A model generated the notes under the pieces. That model made no database searches. It saw nothing but the letters and a program-made list of their open reading frames with translations, and was not told the DNA's origin. From Lysobacterales bacterium (lineage in GTDB: Bacteria > Pseudomonadota > Gammaproteobacteria > Xanthomonadales > SZUA-36), in NCBI GenBank assembly GCA_021648125.1, contig JAKITK010000002.1, positions 1 to 64,000 of the forward strand: DNA of 64,000 nt. Reading direction: 5' to 3'. Within the stretch, counting starts at the first letter, position 1; the number at the start of each line of letters is the position of its first letter. Below, in pieces: positions 1-7,891 of this stretch. Both the position numbers and the translations under genes were made by a program.

Positions 1-141
1 ATTGGACGAGATTGTTCAAAAATCAAACAAGTTCTTTTTGTGTTGTAATTGTTCGGGAGAAATAATGATACGGTTAAAAATTTTAAGGAGTTGTTTTTGA
101 AAATACTGTGTTTTCGGTCTGGCACTAACTAACAAACCGTG

Positions 142-318
142 GTGTGGCGCTGGGATAGCAGGGCGTTTGGCAACAGCACCCCCAATGAAGACCCGGATGG
201 GGATAGTCAGAGTTTTAATCCGAATCAGCGTTTTCCGAGGCAGTATTTCGATACTGCCCAAAATACCCAGATTGGAAAGATAGCCCCTCAGCTACAGCAG
301 AAACATTTTCCGGACTGA
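142..318 (+). pseudogene. RHS-repeat protein fragment
   Basis: This frame reads V-W-R-W-D-S then a PNEDPDGD-type segment, FNPNQRFP and QYFDTA. That order matches the conserved RHS/YD-repeat core (WRWDS-PFG, NEDPDGDG, FNLRFPGQYYD) found near the end of RHS toxins. The frame stays open to a TGA at 316-318, but the usual following YFRDYDP...SDPIGL part is absent. Upstream, a second frame (about 107-138) gives GLALTNKP, resembling the preceding LGTPRLLTN part, so a frameshift separates the two pieces. There is no start codon and no toxin tip. It is a relic of an RHS element, not a working gene. The family assignment rests on motif recognition alone. Confidence 0.72.
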
Positions 319-342
319 CTATCGGCAAAACATTGGGGCTCT

Positions 343-358
343 ATCGGGCGCCTGCTCT
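343..358 (+). repeat. Diverged copy of the ATCGGGTGCCTGTCCT motif
   Basis: The stretch ATCGGGCGCCTGCTCT differs little from the motif found exactly at 1374-1389, 4199-4214 and 6415-6430 and approximately at 7075-7090. It lies just after the RHS fragment. Nothing else is recognisable between 319 and 418. Confidence 0.45.
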
Positions 359-418
359 TAAAATTATCCTCAAAACTCATCTCCTTAAAGCTTCCTCAAG
401 CCTACTAAACACCATGCC

Positions 419-1198
419 TTAAGGTTCGAACCCGTCAGCAAACACCAACTCTTGTGGAACCCCTAGCGCGGTATACTCAATAGCATCACAAGTACCAACG
501 TATGGGATTCCAGTGCTGCCCTGCGCATAAGTTATCAAGCCGATGTAGACAGTATTTGCATACACAGGCGCTGTACCTGGCAACTCTCCATCACCTCGAT
601 ATAATTGCCATGAGTCGGCGACTATACCGGGAGACAGGTTTGGTTGTTGCCAGTAAATTGTAAGAGTGTTGTCGGCATTGCCAAGCACTCTTATATCAGC
701 ACGCCCGAGAGGTGAGGCATTAGGGCCTTCATCGCTCACACTTGAGCTGCCGTCGACTGTATTTTTTCCTTCAACAGTTAATTCCGTGCCACCGCGATGG
801 CCAACCACTATATGCGATGAATTTCTTAATTCAAGGTCAAGATCATGAACCTGGATGCCAGCAAATATGTAAGGATTATTGGCATAGGACGGAAATGCCT
901 GACTATCCGCTTGTGTACCAATACCAATATTCCTGGCGATATAGTCAAAGGGGAATGTAACTTCCTTGGCATCAAGCCTTCCTTGGCGTTGATTGAAATG
1001 TAGGGTAATATTCCCCGCATTATTGACCAGATCAGCTCTGTATCGGCCATTAACCCTGGCTACATCGGGCAGACTTAGTGGATTGTTTGTGGTGTAGTTC
1101 AACAACGCCCCATTACCCGCGAAGTCATCATCAACCTGCGCCAAAGAGGTGCCTGGATAGATTATTAATATTGCGCCTAACAGTAAAGCTGATTTCAT
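419..1198 (-). CDS. Secreted protein with C-terminal FADGFEP motif
   Basis: The protein has 259 residues. The start is set at the ATG at 1198, which follows an AGGAG site; an upstream TTG at 1213 is less likely. Residues 1-20 form a signal peptide (MKS, hydrophobic core, SLAQ), so the product is exported. The body contains repeated beta-rich segments such as LRNSSHIVVGHRGGTELTVEG and ends with ELVFADGFEP. The same FADGFE tail closes the FG-GAP protein near 53.18 kb and is found as a stub at 51501. I do not recognise a catalytic domain. A surface or extracellular role is inferred from the signal peptide. The C-terminal motif may be a sorting or family signature. Confidence 0.75.
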   Translation of the reverse strand: MKSALLLGAILIIYPGTSLAQVDDDFAGNGALLNYTTNNPLSLPDVARVNGRYRADLVNNAGNITLHFNQRQGRLDAKEVTFPFDYIARNIGIGTQADSQAFPSYANNPYIFAGIQVHDLDLELRNSSHIVVGHRGGTELTVEGKNTVDGSSSVSDEGPNASPLGRADIRVLGNADNTLTIYWQQPNLSPGIVADSWQLYRGDGELPGTAPVYANTVYIGLITYAQGSTGIPYVGTCDAIEYTALGVPQELVFADGFEP

Positions 1199-1206
1199 TA
1201 AATCTC

Positions 1207-1277
1207 CTCTCAAGTCACTTCGTTGTAGTTAATGATTGTGGCTAAAGTGTAATCTGTATAAACCAAGCTGGAAAGCC
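1207..1277 (+). repeat. 71-bp direct repeat, copy 1 (5' region of the FADGFE gene)
   Basis: These 71 bp match 5244-5314 at 68 positions. Copy 1 covers the DNA just upstream of the FADGFE gene start, so it probably includes its leader or promoter. Copy 2 has no such gene next to it. The pair brackets about 4 kb containing the AraC regulator, the aldehyde dehydrogenase and a secreted protein. Confidence 0.85.
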
Positions 1278-1371
1278 ACACATCCCTGAATTGATGCCGC
1301 CTGGAGATTCATATATTCAGGAGCTTCCGGAATTACAGATTGGGAGTTGCGGCGTTAGTTGACAATCGGGG

Positions 1372-1398
1372 ACAATCGGGTGCCTGTCCTCAGCAATC
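1372..1398 (+). repeat. 27-bp perfect direct repeat, copy 1
   Basis: This is identical over 27 bp to 4197-4223 and contains the core ATCGGGTGCCTGTCCT followed by CAGCAATC. It lies just after the 3' end of the AraC-type gene. The second copy lies after the aldehyde dehydrogenase, so the pair brackets the two genes. Confidence 0.85.
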
Positions 1399-1408
1399 TC
1401 TCAGAATC

Positions 1409-2419
1409 TCAGCAATCTCGTTTCAACAAATGATGTCTCTTTCGGTACTGATTCGGCGTACAATTATAGAGTGATACAAATCTACGACTGAAGTGACTGA
1501 GTGCTTTAAAACCAACTTCAAAACAAGCCTGAGTCACCGTTTTTCCTTCTTCTAACAATATTGCAGCCTTCTTTAAGCGCAATTGGTGTAGATATTCATT
1601 AGGTGAGCGGCCTAATTGCTTTTTAAATTCCGTATAGAGCTTACTTCGGCTCAGGCAAGCTGTTTTACAAAGGGTTTCGATGGTTAAAGATTGGGCAGAG
1701 TTTTTTTCTAAGTAATCTATTACCGCTGTTATTCCCGTTGCATCGGGATTTTTCTTAGCATAACTTAATAATACCTCGCTACCTTGTTGACGCAGCAGCC
1801 GGACAATTAATTCTGACACACCTAAACCAATCATCATTTCTCTATCAGAATGATCAAGGGTGTATAAATGGACTAACTTTTCAATCAGAAATTGGGTCGC
1901 TGATGAGTGATGAGTGTGAATAACATGCGGCTGGTACTGCCAATCATAGTCGATCCCTTCAAAAGGAACCAAATCATTCATTTGTTCAGAAATAGTCTCA
2001 ATGCGTTCTTTTGGGATTTCGATTGTGAGACATGTGGTGGGTTGTAGCTCAGAGGTATCTGGAAAATCAATCTCAACATATTCTCCGGGTGGAATTACAA
2101 ATGATTCGTTAGGCAAAAATATTTTTGCTTGACTCTTTTTTTCATTTTTGAAATGGCTATGCATTATTTTTCGGCCAGTCACCATGCCGCAATAGGTTAG
2201 TTGATCTGCATTAAGCCTGACTCGCTTTGCGCTTCGGTAGGTATCGTAAATACTTAGCTCAGATTTCGGCCCAAAAAATGATACTTTGTTTTCGATAAGG
2301 CGTTTTCTTTTATTTAATCGCAGTGCATTGTTAACAACACTTGATTTATCAAGGTAACTGGAAGGAGGTTTAGATCTTAAATTAGGATTCTCAGTCAAGC
2401 TCTTTGGACTCTCAGTCAT
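1409..2419 (-). CDS. AraC-family transcriptional regulator
   Basis: The protein has 336 residues. The C-terminal ~100 residues are a typical AraC double helix-turn-helix: helix TIETLCKTACLSRSKLYTEFKK, then SPNEYLHQLRLKKAA, then VTQACFEVGFKALSHFSRRF and PNQYRKR. Residues 40-230 resemble an AraC-binding-like sensory domain, with FVIPPGEYVEIDFP typical of its cupin-like strand. The gene is transcribed away from the aldehyde dehydrogenase gene across a 63-bp gap, the usual arrangement for a local activator of the adjacent gene. The inducer cannot be told from sequence; an alcohol or aldehyde is plausible. Low GC and the flanking repeats suggest that the pair was acquired together. Confidence 0.88.
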   Translation of the reverse strand: MTESPKSLTENPNLRSKPPSSYLDKSSVVNNALRLNKRKRLIENKVSFFGPKSELSIYDTYRSAKRVRLNADQLTYCGMVTGRKIMHSHFKNEKKSQAKIFLPNESFVIPPGEYVEIDFPDTSELQPTTCLTIEIPKERIETISEQMNDLVPFEGIDYDWQYQPHVIHTHHSSATQFLIEKLVHLYTLDHSDREMMIGLGVSELIVRLLRQQGSEVLLSYAKKNPDATGITAVIDYLEKNSAQSLTIETLCKTACLSRSKLYTEFKKQLGRSPNEYLHQLRLKKAAILLEEGKTVTQACFEVGFKALSHFSRRFVSLYNCTPNQYRKRHHLLKRDC

Positions 2420-2482
2420 GCAATTAAGTTAGTTATCAATGTACTATAAAAAATCATTTTACACCCCAATGGAGAAAATACC

Positions 2483-4003
2483 ATGATATACGCTATTCCG
2501 GGAACCGAAAGTTCCGTTGTTTCATTCAAAGAATGTTATGGAAATTACATTAATGGCGGTTGGGTTGCTCCAATTAAAGGGGAATACTTCCAAAACATCT
2601 CGCCGGTTAACGGTGAAGTGATTTGTGAAATACCTCGTTCATCATCCGAAGATATCAACTTTGCGCTAGATGCTGCACACGCGGCTAAAAGTGCGTGGGG
2701 GAAAACCTCTGTCGCCGAACGTTCTAATTTAATGTTAAAAATAGCGGACAGAATGGAGCAAAATATTGAAATGTTAGCCGTTGCTGACACTTGGGACAAT
2801 GGTAAAGCCGTCCGTGAAACTTTAGCGGCCGATGTGCCGCTTTGTATCGACCATTTCCGATACTATGCTGGGTGTATTCGTGCGCAGGAAGGTACTATGG
2901 GTGAATTGGATGAAAACACGGTTTCCTACCAATTTCATGAGCCGTTAGGTGTCGTCGGCCAAATTATTCCATGGAACTTCCCTTTACTCATGGCGGTGTG
3001 GAAAATTGCTCCTGCACTTGCGACTGGAAACTGTATTGTCTTAAAGCCTGCAGAACAAACTCCCGCTTCAATCTTGGTTTTCATGGAGTTAATAGGTGAT
3101 TTATTGCCTCCTGGTGTGTTGAATATTGTTAATGGTTATGGAAATGAAGCGGGTCAAGCATTGGCGAGTAGTAAGCGCATTGCAAAAATTGCATTTACAG
3201 GCTCAACCCCAGTTGGTTCTAAAATATTGCATTGTGCGGCTGAAAACATTATTCCATCAACCGTAGAGTTAGGTGGGAAATCACCGAACATCTTTTTTGA
3301 AGACATAATGTCACAAGAAGATGATTATCTTAATAAGTGTGCTGAGGGTCTTGTGTTAGCCTTTTTCAATCAAGGAGAAATCTGTAGTTGCCCATCTCGG
3401 GCATTAATCCAAGAGAGTATTTATGATGAATTTATTTCAATAGTGATTGAACGCGCAAAAAAAATCACGCGCGGAAATCCCCTAGATACAGAAACTATGG
3501 TCGGTGCACAAGCATCTAAGCAGCAGTTTGATAAGATTCTTGGTTATTTTGACATAGCGAAACAAGAAGGCGCTCAACTTTTATTAGGCGGTAAAGTTGC
3601 AAAACTTTCTGAGGATTTCGATAGCGGTTTTTATATTGAGCCTACCTTATTGAAGGGTGATAACTCTATGCGAATATTTCAAGAGGAAATCTTTGGTCCC
3701 GTGGTGTCGGTAACAACTTTCAAAGATGAGGCAGAAGCCTTAGCTATTGCAAATGATTCTGAATTTGGATTAGCAGCAGGATTGTGGACTCGAGATATGA
3801 ACAGGGCTTACCGAATGGGGAGAGGCATTGAGGCAGGACGCGTATGGACCAATTGCTATCATTTATATCCAGCACATGCTGCATTTGGTGGTTATAAAAA
3901 ATCAGGTGTTGGCCGAGAAACCCATAAAATGATGTTAGATCATTATCAACAAACCAAAAATCTATTAGTCAGTTATAGTACAAGTCCTCTTGGCTTTTTC
4001 TGA
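2483..4003 (+). CDS. NAD(P)-dependent aldehyde dehydrogenase (AldB-like)
   Basis: The protein has 506 residues, the usual length of the cytosolic AldB/ExaC-type enzymes that oxidise acetaldehyde and similar aldehydes to acids. Visible features are the cofactor region [17 protein letters not shown], the FTGSTPVG nucleotide loop, the general base Glu in VELGGKSPN, the nucleophile Cys in [11 protein letters not shown], and EEIFGPVV and [12 protein letters not shown] near the end. All catalytic residues appear intact. The start ATG at 2483 follows GGAG at 2471-2474. The gene is divergent from the AraC regulator and is followed by a strong terminator, so it is probably monocistronic and controlled by that regulator. 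The exact substrate is unknown. Confidence 0.92.
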   Translation: MIYAIPGTESSVVSFKECYGNYINGGWVAPIKGEYFQNISPVNGEVICEIPRSSSEDINFALDAAHAAKSAWGKTSVAERSNLMLKIADRMEQNIEMLAVADTWDNGKAVRETLAADVPLCIDHFRYYAGCIRAQEGTMGELDENTVSYQFHEPLGVVGQIIPWNFPLLMAVWKIAPALATGNCIVLKPAEQTPASILVFMELIGDLLPPGVLNIVNGYGNEAGQALASSKRIAKIAFTGSTPVGSKILHCAAENIIPSTVELGGKSPNIFFEDIMSQEDDYLNKCAEGLVLAFFNQGEICSCPSRALIQESIYDEFISIVIERAKKITRGNPLDTETMVGAQASKQQFDKILGYFDIAKQEGAQLLLGGKVAKLSEDFDSGFYIEPTLLKGDNSMRIFQEEIFGPVVSVTTFKDEAEALAIANDSEFGLAAGLWTRDMNRAYRMGRGIEAGRVWTNCYHLYPAHAAFGGYKKSGVGRETHKMMLDHYQQTKNLLVSYSTSPLGFF

Positions 4004-4019
4004 TTAGCTGGATTAAATT

Positions 4020-4053
4020 CCATGCTCTTGATTGGCTGGAGCATGGTTTTTTT
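4020..4053 (+). terminator. Rho-independent terminator after aldehyde dehydrogenase
   Basis: CCATGCTC pairs with GAGCATGG around an 11-nt loop and is followed by seven T residues. It lies 17 bp after the stop codon. Confidence 0.88.
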
Positions 4054-4196
4054 GTAAAGTTTAATCCAATAAAAAAAATTGGAGTTTTTCCAGCCTCGTT
4101 AGCCTTCTTGGAAGTTTATGCATAATATCCTAGAGTCGTATGCATGCGCTGTGAAGAAAAACATGAGAACGACAACGACCTTAGATTTCCCCGAGA

Positions 4197-4223
4197 ACAA
4201 TCGGGTGCCTGTCCTCAGCAATC
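4197..4223 (+). repeat. 27-bp perfect direct repeat, copy 2
   Basis: This is identical to 1372-1398. After the shared 27 bp both copies continue with related CTCAGAAT-type sequence, so the ancestral repeat was longer. No convincing gene occupies 4054-4292. Confidence 0.85.
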
Positions 4224-4292
4224 CTCAGAATTTATCAGAATTTACTATCTGGGGATTTGGGGTTTTAACAAGACTGTACTTTCAATTTAGGA

Positions 4293-5060
4293 ATGACTAG
4301 AATTAGCGATATGCAATATATTTACGCTATTTTTTTATTATTGTTTTCCACCTTGCAAAGTTTAAGTGCAGCCACAGTCATTAATAAACCAACAGGCCTT
4401 CTATCTCCACAAAATCATAAACCCGGTCCACCAGGAACGAAAGCTATTAATTATCAAATTAAAATTTATGACTCCGCTAAGGGAAAGAAGCTTCTAGGTG
4501 ATTGCAAGGCCGATTCATATTTTAAAGTGCCAACGGGAAACTATAAAAACAGAGGCAAAGCATTCGCAATAAAATGCCTCGTCGACTATCCCTTTACTCG
4601 TATTCAAACGGATTATGAGTTTTATGAATTGGTTAGTTGGGGCGAAAAAAATAATCGATATAAAGTCAAGCTCTCTCAACATCTATCAAGTTCTACAGTC
4701 GAATATCTTTGGGTCGAAATAGAACCTCGATTAAATTTCTCTAACTATGAGCAAAGAATCACAAAAGATGCTGACGCTTTTACTAAAGAGTGGGATCAAA
4801 TTCTTTTTTCAGCTCCTGACAGCAAAAAACAAATAAAAATAAAATTTTCTAAAAACTTAGAAAGCTTTAATTTTGATATAAAAAAAACTATTGAAATCGA
4901 TGATAAAGTTTGGATACAAATAGAGAAAATCTATGACTATGAGTCCGAATGTGAAGGAGAAAGGTCAAAGCCTTTGCTACATCGAAACTTATGGGTGCCA
5001 CTGTTTAATAAGCAGGGGCAATATAATATTACAGGCTTCTCAAACCCAAGAGGCTGTTAA
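4293..5060 (+). CDS. Hypothetical secreted protein
   Basis: The protein has up to 255 residues, or 249 if translation begins at the second ATG at 4311. A hydrophobic segment (IYAIFLLLFSTLQSLSA) forms a signal peptide, so export is expected. The mature part is rich in Lys, Asn and aromatic residues, with four Cys (in GDCKAD, IKCLVD, SECEG and the C-terminal PRGC) that could form disulphides. I recognise no domain. The base composition is strongly AT-rich compared with the core genes to the right, which fits recent acquisition. It stands alone between repeats. Confidence 0.65.
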   Translation: MTRISDMQYIYAIFLLLFSTLQSLSAATVINKPTGLLSPQNHKPGPPGTKAINYQIKIYDSAKGKKLLGDCKADSYFKVPTGNYKNRGKAFAIKCLVDYPFTRIQTDYEFYELVSWGEKNNRYKVKLSQHLSSSTVEYLWVEIEPRLNFSNYEQRITKDADAFTKEWDQILFSAPDSKKQIKIKFSKNLESFNFDIKKTIEIDDKVWIQIEKIYDYESECEGERSKPLLHRNLWVPLFNKQGQYNITGFSNPRGC

Positions 5061-5194
5061 TAGAGGTACACGAGTCCTTTTTACAAAAACAACAACTTAG
5101 ATCACACAGATTCTACTTTGAATGTGATGGCATATGCTATCGCAGTCGCGCGCGCCTTGACCTTAGTTGTTCTTCATCCCTATATGACTGAAAG

Positions 5195-5245
5195 AGTGCC
5201 ATTCGGGACAGACTGGAATGGCACGGGACAGACTGGAATGGCACT
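5195..5245 (+). repeat. REP-like palindrome with tandem unit
   Basis: GTGCCATTC and GAATGGCAC form a 9-bp inverted repeat around GGGACAGACTG. The unit GGGACAGACTGGAATGGCAC is then repeated once more in tandem. The same arms occur at 7.1, 7.9, 51.26 and 53.29 kb. The rest of 5061-5408 holds only this element and the 71-bp repeat. Confidence 0.7.
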
Positions 5246-5314
5246 CTCAAGTCACTTCGTTGTAGTTATTGATTGTGACTAAAGTGTAATCTGTATAAAT
5301 CAAGCTGGAAAGCC
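5244..5314 (+). repeat. 71-bp direct repeat, copy 2
   Basis: This matches 1207-1277 at 68 of 71 positions. Here it follows directly on the REP-like palindrome and is not followed by a FADGFE-type gene. It is probably a scar of recombination or the leader of a lost paralogue. Confidence 0.85.
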
Positions 5315-5408
5315 GCCTGTCCTTGAATTGCTTGAATTGATGTTAGTTTTTGGAAAAATTGGGGCCTGCTCCCGGTTGTCGTGATATTAGCCGAAATGTT
5401 TTTGACTA

Positions 5409-6095
5409 CTAATGTGAGCTTTTAAATTTTTCCCATACCGCATGTTCAAACACACCACACATCTCTAAATCAGCCGCCCTTATAACCCGGTTAAAGCTTT
5501 CTAGTGGAATAGGCTTCTTTTCGTCCTGAACACTGCTTTCAATTATGTCCGCATACTCAGTTGTGATAGTTATATTTTTAGTAGCATGGTCCCTATACCC
5601 TGAAAAATACGGAACGATAGTTAGCCATTGAGTAGTTCCGGCTAGGTTGGCAGGCACATCAATAACGATACCAATGTAGACTTTTCCAGAGCTTAGTGAA
5701 AATATTAACACCTCATCAAAATAAAAAGCCGTTGCAATAGTTTTCTCTAAATTATCACCATACTTCATGATAGCCAAATAGTTTGCTTCATCCTCATCAA
5801 CCCACTGGTTTAATATAAAAGCAAGCACAGGCCCTATTACAAACGCTACCAATGCAGTGCCAGTATATGGCACATTTGGCATAATCTGAACCACTAAACT
5901 AACTGTGTTCGGCATCAGCTGTTCAGTGACCAGGGTGATTAGCCATGCAAGCACCGCTAAGCCCACAGCCACGGTTGCTGAATAAAAAATTAGTCGTTCG
6001 CGACTAAGCTGAATAGTTTTGAATTTGGTCGGATAATATTTGGTTATAAACCAGAAGCCACCAAGTAGTGGTAAAAGAACGAGGTTCCAAGGCAT
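5409..6095 (-). CDS. Hypothetical membrane protein
   Basis: The protein has 228 residues. Three hydrophobic segments are visible: residues 1-17, about 35-60 (FYSATVAVGLAVLAWLITLV) and about 78-96 (GTALVAFVIGPVLAFIL). A soluble C-terminal domain of about 130 residues follows and contains DEVLIFSLSSGKVYIGIVID, a short beta-barrel-like stretch of a kind seen in small regulatory or LSm/SH3-like folds. No family name is recognised. It lies 15 bp downstream of a 51-residue gene with a strong ribosome site, so the two probably form an operon and may act together. Confidence 0.7.
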   Translation of the reverse strand: MPWNLVLLPLLGGFWFITKYYPTKFKTIQLSRERLIFYSATVAVGLAVLAWLITLVTEQLMPNTVSLVVQIMPNVPYTGTALVAFVIGPVLAFILNQWVDEDEANYLAIMKYGDNLEKTIATAFYFDEVLIFSLSSGKVYIGIVIDVPANLAGTTQWLTIVPYFSGYRDHATKNITITTEYADIIESSVQDEKKPIPLESFNRVIRAADLEMCGVFEHAVWEKFKSSH

Positions 6096-6110
6096 CTTTA
6101 AAGCGCCTGA

Positions 6111-6266
6111 CTACAAAGATGCCGCTAGCTTTTTGTATTGTGCGAATTTGCCAGAGTTTATCTGCCTTTTTACCACATCCTCTAACTTAACGCTTCGAGA
6201 ACCAGTAGGGCCGGTCTTAATGACAATCTCAGGCTTCCGTGTCTGTTTAAGTGCTTTCTTGTCCAT
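6111..6266 (-). CDS. Small basic protein, 51 residues
   Basis: The ATG at 6266 is preceded by AGGAGGG at 9-nt spacing, the best ribosome site in this part of the window. The product starts MDKKALKQTRKPEIVIKTG and ends FAQYKKLAASL. It is strongly basic (about 12 Lys/Arg) and has no membrane segment. The stop lies 15 bp before the membrane protein gene, so co-transcription and possibly translational coupling are likely. I do not recognise a family. Its good start signal and tight spacing make it more likely real than chance. Confidence 0.62.
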   Translation of the reverse strand: MDKKALKQTRKPEIVIKTGPTGSRSVKLEDVVKRQINSGKFAQYKKLAASL

Positions 6267-6337
6267 ATTGCATCCCTCCTACAATGTGTGATTATAGACG
6301 ATTCCTGCTCGTAAGACATATGTTCGACGGAATTGTT

Positions 6338-6430
6338 GCATTTTTAAGTAAATTTACTCGTCTTTCTATCAGCAGTCTTCGATTTTTACTCGTGGTAAAA
6401 ACGGGAATGGCTCTATCGGGTGCCTGTCCT
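6338..6430 (+). repeat. 92-bp imperfect direct repeat, copy 1
   Basis: This aligns with 6999-7090 over its full length, with an identical 28-bp block (6384-6411 against 7044-7071, TTTTACTCGTGGTAAAAACG...). Its right end carries the ATCGGGTGCCTGTCCT motif. It covers the 3' end of the truncated XRE gene and supplies that gene's last codons and stop. Confidence 0.82.
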
Positions 6431-6922
6431 AAGAATTTTGATCAGCGCACCTAAAAAGTCTGTCCAGCTTCGTACACTTAGCCGAAACTCGTGATCTATT
6501 CCTAGTGTTTGTGTAATATCTTGGGCAACTGCAAAAATATCACTATCTGTAGAAAACCGACCTATAAATGGTGGCGATCTCAGCCCGCTCTCAATTGCGT
6601 AGTCTTTGTACCAGGCTTGCCTCCGAAGCGCATCATTAATAACATCACGCAAATCCGGGCTGAACTCTCCTGGAGCTCGATCACCAATAGTTCTCAAATC
6701 TGGTAGAAGAGTAGCCTCTTCCGGGGGTTCTCTGAGAAATAGATAGCCAAATGGGATATGAAGAATTTTAGCAATGCGCTGTGCCTGCTTAAATGTGGGG
6801 GCTGCATCACCAGATTCCCACAACAGTGCTCTCGGGCTAACAGCTGTAAGCCTGGATATAGGGACCTGTGCGCGTTCAAGCGCCCAATTCAATACCTGTG
6901 GAGAAATTAGTGCTTCAGTCAT
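6413..6922 (-). pseudogene. Truncated XRE/ImmA-IrrE-type regulator
   Basis: The 169 residues begin with an XRE-type helix-turn-helix (PQVLNWALERAQVPISRLTA, LLWESGDAAPTFKQAQRIAK). They continue with IPFGYLFLREPPEEATLLPDLRT, the linker typical of XRE-ImmA/IrrE proteins. Full-length members are usually 350-400 residues and carry a HExxH zinc peptidase domain. Here that domain is missing: after WTDFLGALIKIL the frame runs into the repeat motif and ends in RTGTR. The C-terminal ~200 residues have therefore been replaced by repeat DNA. The remaining DNA-binding part could still be made. Complete members often pair with toxin or stress genes, but no partner is visible here. Confidence 0.78.
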
Positions 6923-6998
6923 CGTCCTTTACCCCTGAAAGCATAGTTTAGCATAAAATAAATTTAAGCCTGCTAGGGTCGTGCTATCAACGAGAAGA

Positions 6999-7090
6999 GC
7001 ATTTTGAGTAAAGTTACGAGCCTTTCTGTAGGCAGTTTTCAGATTTTACTCGTGGTAAAAACGGGAATGGCCCAATCGGGTGGTTGTCCT
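6999..7090 (+). repeat. 92-bp imperfect direct repeat, copy 2
   Basis: This is the partner of 6338-6430, lying upstream of the truncated XRE gene. It abuts the 116-bp MITE-like element that begins at 7091. The 6923-7312 spacer holds only this repeat, the MITE-like element and a GTGCCATTCAGACCTGACCCC motif near 7261; no gene is visible there. Confidence 0.82.
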
Positions 7091-7206
7091 GAATGGCACT
7101 AAGTTAAGGGGTTTTATCATGTGATCTATCAATGACTTAACCCTTATTTAAAGCCAAATTAGAAGGTGTTGATTCAATGCAAGAATGGCTTAACTTAGTG
7201 TCATTC
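7091..7206 (+). repeat. 116-bp MITE-like element, copy A
   Basis: The terminal inverted repeats are GAATGGCACTAAGTTAAG and CTTAACTTAGTGTCATTC (17 of 18 pair). The ~80-bp interior is nearly identical to that of copy B at 7892-8007, which has the same length. There is no coding capacity. The GAATGGCAC end matches the REP-like palindromes elsewhere in the accessory DNA, so mobilisation by a RAYT-type or other transposase in trans is plausible. Confidence 0.8.
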
Positions 7207-7312
7207 GTGTCTGTCCTTATTTACTTTACTATATATTTCAATAAGTTACTTATTAAGTAAGTGCCATTCAGACCTGACCCCTTTCTTTTCTTTCTTTTGT
7301 TATTTATTTTTA

Positions 7313-7724
7313 TTAGTTAAGATTTTCCAACCCACTGGTATCTATACCTTTAAGTAGCTGCTTTTCTAAATGCCGTTCTTCTTCCCAATTATTACGTTTT
7401 TTCTCTTCTGACAATCGCTGTTGCTCTATACCCATCCGTATCTGTCTTTGTAAAGCTTCTTGTTCTGTTTCACATTGCCTAAAGCCATCAGACCATCCTT
7501 GTGAATATTGTGGAGTATCCTCAAAGCGCCTGACATCTTTCTTAAACTGGTCAAACATGCTGCCACCCGCCTTGTTCCCGCTATGGCACCCATCATCGAA
7601 ACCATTCAACATACGCGAGTGGGTAGCCTTCCTTGATCATCATTTCCTTTTGAGAAACACAACCTGAAAGAACAGCAACAATAGAAATTACTGTCGCGGT
7701 AAATATACATTTAGTTATTTTCAT
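7313..7724 (-). pseudogene. Frameshifted lipoprotein gene
   Basis: From an ATG at 7724 with a GGAG ribosome site, the frame gives a lipoprotein signal (MKITKCIFTATVISIVAVL then lipobox SGC), followed by VSQKEMMIKEGYPLAY, then a TGA at 7593-7595. The +1 frame continues without a break in the expected register as NGFDDGCHSGNKAGG, FDQFKKDVRRFED, QYSQGWSDGFRQCETEQEA and a charged helical tail ending at 7313. One extra base near 7605-7610 separates the halves. The combined ~136-residue product would be an outer-membrane or periplasmic lipoprotein with conserved GF-DGC and GW-DGF-C motifs. The insertion is not in a homopolymer. It could be a real mutation or an assembly error. Confidence 0.75.
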
Positions 7725-7795
7725 GGTTTTTCTCCTTTGCTAGTGAATGTAAGTATTTCAAATAAGCTTATATCTCTCCCCTTATTTCTTCGCCC

Positions 7796-7873
7796 TAGTT
7801 AATCACGCCAAAACGCCGGTGTAAACAACACCAACAGGGTGAAAATTTCCAATCGTCCCAACAACATAGCAAA
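7796..7873 (+). repeat. 78-bp perfect copy of the trkH 3' end
   Basis: This is base-for-base identical to 10260-10337, which contains the last codons and stop of trkH. Here it is detached from any trkH body. It marks the left end of the RloA/RloB-like island and looks like an attachment-site duplication. Confidence 0.93.
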
Positions 7874-7891
7874 AGAATAGTGGTCTGTCCC

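Noticed and set aside
16-261. 81-codon frame on the minus strand at the left edge
   Set aside because: It overlaps the RHS-like reading on the plus strand, has no family pattern and no ribosome site.
4118-4300. 60-codon plus-strand frame before the secreted protein
   Set aside because: It runs through the 27-bp repeat and encodes no recognisable protein; probably chance.
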